Assembly (NCBI GenBank): GCA_038744685.1
Contig: JBCDMB010000009.1
Location: 1 to 64,000, forward strand
Direction: 5' to 3'
DNA from: Verrucomicrobiota bacterium
Lineage (GTDB): Bacteria; Verrucomicrobiota; Verrucomicrobiia; Opitutales; Puniceicoccaceae
Length of the DNA stretch: 64,000 nt
Every line of letters starts with the position of its first letter. Position 1 is the first letter of the stretch. The notes under the pieces are model-generated. The model ran no database searches and was not told the DNA's origin. It saw nothing but the letters and a program-made list of their open reading frames with translations. The position numbers and the translations under genes are program-made. Positions 62,552 through 64,000 of the stretch are shown piece after piece.

Positions 62552-63511
62552 CTACCTTAACCCGATTGTTTGCAAGATTCGCTCCAGATCGTCGTTTCCC
62601 TGGAACTGGATTACGATCCTACCGCTCTTGCCGTTCTGTTTTACCTGAATCGGTGCGCGCAAATGGTGCTCAAGATCTTTTTGTAAAGCCTCGATCGCGG
62701 ATTGGTTCTCGCCGGAAGAAATGACTGTTGGACTCGTGCCTCCAGCCTTTCGGACTTTTAGGCGCTTTACCTGATTCTCTGTATCGCGAACGCTCAAACC
62801 TTCCTTGAGGATTCTTCTCGCCATCAGTCCGCGGAGGGAAGAGTCCTCGATTCCTAGAAGTACTTTAGCATGTCCGGTTGAGAGTAATCCTTTCCCAAGA
62901 TAGCCCTGAATTTCCGGATTCAGCTGCAGGAGTCGCAGCGAATTGGCGACTGTTGTCCGTCCCTTTCCAACCCGTTCAGCGGTTTGCTCCTGAGTGAGGT
63001 CAAAATCCTTCATGAGACTCGAAAAGCCGAGCGCCTCTTCTACTGGATTCAATTGTTCCCTCTGAAGATTCTCGATCAGGGCAAGGGCGGCAGAAGACGC
63101 GTCGCCGATTTGCATGACCCTTGCGGGAATTTTTGGCAGATCCAACAGTTCAAAGGCCCTGAGTCTCCGCTCTCCAGCAATCAATTCGTATCCATCACCG
63201 GAAGGTCGGACTACGATCGGTTGAAGCAAGCCCTCGGATTGAATACTCTTTGCTAAATCTTCGAGTTTCTCAGCGGGGATCTCCTTCCTTGGCTGGTAAG
63301 GACTGCGCACAACTTCACTTACAAGGACTTCCTGATATCCGCGTGCCGGAGGCAAAGGTCGTTTGGGAGGCGACGCTTTGACTGGTTTCGCGACGTTGAT
63401 CTCCCCAGCCGACGTCGATTCGCTTTCCTGCCCAGTGGGCGAGTTCTCCGTTGAGCCACTCGACAAGATTCCGCTGAGACCTCTTCCAAGCCTGGGCTTT
63501 GCTTTAGCCAT
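62552..63511 (-). CDS. parB: Chromosome-partitioning protein ParB
   Basis: 319 aa CTP-dependent DNA clamp of the ParABS system. N-terminus AKAKPRLGRGLSGIL, CTP-binding domain VRSPYQPRKEIPAEKLEDLA, YELIAGERRLRAFELL and NLQREQLNPVEEALGF, then the HTH LTQEQTAERVGKGRTTVANS. C-terminal dimerisation part FQGNDDLERILQTIGLR. The LysM gene lies 42 bp upstream. parA is not in the window, and no full parS palindrome was seen. Confidence 0.94.
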   Translation of the reverse strand: MAKAKPRLGRGLSGILSSGSTENSPTGQESESTSAGEINVAKPVKASPPKRPLPPARGYQEVLVSEVVRSPYQPRKEIPAEKLEDLAKSIQSEGLLQPIVVRPSGDGYELIAGERRLRAFELLDLPKIPARVMQIGDASSAALALIENLQREQLNPVEEALGFSSLMKDFDLTQEQTAERVGKGRTTVANSLRLLQLNPEIQGYLGKGLLSTGHAKVLLGIEDSSLRGLMARRILKEGLSVRDTENQVKRLKVRKAGGTSPTVISSGENQSAIEALQKDLEHHLRAPIQVKQNGKSGRIVIQFQGNDDLERILQTIGLR

Positions 63512-63553
63512 CCTTCTATTGAAGAGCTTGCTGTAGAGAGTGCAACGTCTTGT

Positions 63554-64000
63554 TCACTCAGCCTGGGGAACGAAAATCGTGTCTCCTGCCCTCAAGTCGC
63601 GGGAGGCATCGGCGATTTTGTTGGCGTCGCGGATCCAATTCACTCGACTTTTATTTGTGCTGGCGATTTCACTGATGGTGTCTCCGGGTTTAACCAAATA
63701 CATGATTCCATTTGTTGGATACTCATCACTGAAAGACCGTTGCGGTGGTGCTGCTGCACGGGGAGTAGAATCTCTTAAAGTCTTCTTTAGAGCCTCCTCC
63801 ACTTGTGAGGCCAGCGAATCGATTTGTTTTTTTACCGATGCGATGACTTCACGCCGACTATCCGCGTCTTCTTTCAGCAGTTCTGCCTTCAAAGAAGCGA
63901 TCCGAGCGTCTACCTGGCGGAGGATATCGGCGTCTCCGGCGCGAGCGGCGGCCATACGGCTGATCGCGTCCTGAAGTTGTCGATTTTGGCGTCTCAAGTC
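63554..64000 (-). CDS. LysM-domain protein, 5' end outside the window
   Basis: The 3' part of a gene reading leftward and cut by the right edge; about 148 residues visible. A charged coiled coil (ADILRQVDARIASLKAELLK, KKQIDSLASQVEEALKKTL) leads to a C-terminal LysM domain: MYLVKPGDTISEIASTNKSR and LRAGDTIFVPQAE, which binds peptidoglycan. A TTG at 63997 is a formal start, but the frame is still open at the edge. Upstream neighbour of parB on the same strand. Confidence 0.8.
   Translation of the reverse strand, partial: DLRRQNRQLQDAISRMAAARAGDADILRQVDARIASLKAELLKEDADSRREVIASVKKQIDSLASQVEEALKKTLRDSTPRAAAPPQRSFSDEYPTNGIMYLVKPGDTISEIASTNKSRVNWIRDANKIADASRDLRAGDTIFVPQAE

Overview
The window looks like a chromosomal segment of a Gram-negative bacterium from the Verrucomicrobiota, probably the Opitutia (Puniceicoccales/Opitutales) side. 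The indications are several PEP-CTERM secretory proteins, LPS/outer-membrane functions (LolCD-like ABC transporter, Pal/OmpA lipoprotein, DUF481 protein), a Chlamydia-like TGT, a DksA relative with depleted zinc ligands, and a DUF164 zinc-ribbon coiled-coil protein of the kind also found in chlamydiae. This placement is inferred from gene families; no rRNA is present.

Layout. 0-4.7 kb: the 5' end of a REP-associated (RAYT) transposase, pyrE, a polyprenyl synthetase, then an ECF sigma factor, a one-TM membrane protein and an HtrA/PDZ protein that has lost all three catalytic residues. 4.7-9.9 kb: adenine deaminase and ispH, a secreted endonuclease/exonuclease/phosphatase protein whose 3' end runs into a tRNA-Lys, and a membrane protein. 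9.8-14 kb: a xylose unit (xylAB divergent from xylR). 14-21.5 kb: UbiB-type kinase, phasin-like protein, UppP, and a tight accA-glgM-glgE row giving the maltose-1-phosphate route to alpha-glucan. 21.8-29.2 kb: DUF1015, YdcF, a GlcD-type oxidase, a DUF481 outer-membrane protein, and a TetR-SDR-ene-reductase row with a shared operator sequence. 29.3-35.6 kb: Lol-type ABC transporter, a basic disordered protein, murA, gmd and fcl. 35.6-37 kb: a PIN/AbrB toxin-antitoxin pair bracketed by an intergenic repeat, then a Pal lipoprotein. 37.1-45.9 kb: tgt divergent from a housekeeping row ileS-dksA-like-lspA-SpoU methylase-DUF164-acyltransferase. 45.9-50.5 kb: YejBE-type permeases, a secreted protein, a 46-aa membrane protein, pgpA and pgsA.

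50.5-59.2 kb is the accessory part: five PEP-CTERM genes (two a mosaic tandem duplication, one broken by an in-frame TGA in its signal peptide), tRNA-Arg, an ABC exporter with a TPR-like protein, and many dispersed repeats. The repeats fall into at least three visible types: 25-nt GGAG-hairpin units resembling REP elements, degenerate GATTAC/AATCGT hexamer tracts, and decayed longer boilerplate repeats. 59.2-64 kb: sugar-phosphate transferase, a PIN-like/acidic protein pair, pyrD, tRNA-Gly, parB and a truncated LysM protein.

The most unusual observations are: (1) a sigma / membrane protein / triad-less HtrA operon; (2) three neighbouring proteins (TGT, IleRS, DksA-like) that have all lost zinc-ligand cysteines, the TGT also carrying a queuine-type substrate loop; (3) 25-nt GGAG-hairpin repeats that fit the RAYT at the window edge; (4) a 7-bp inverted repeat with a compensatory base-pair change upstream of the duplicated PEP-CTERM genes.
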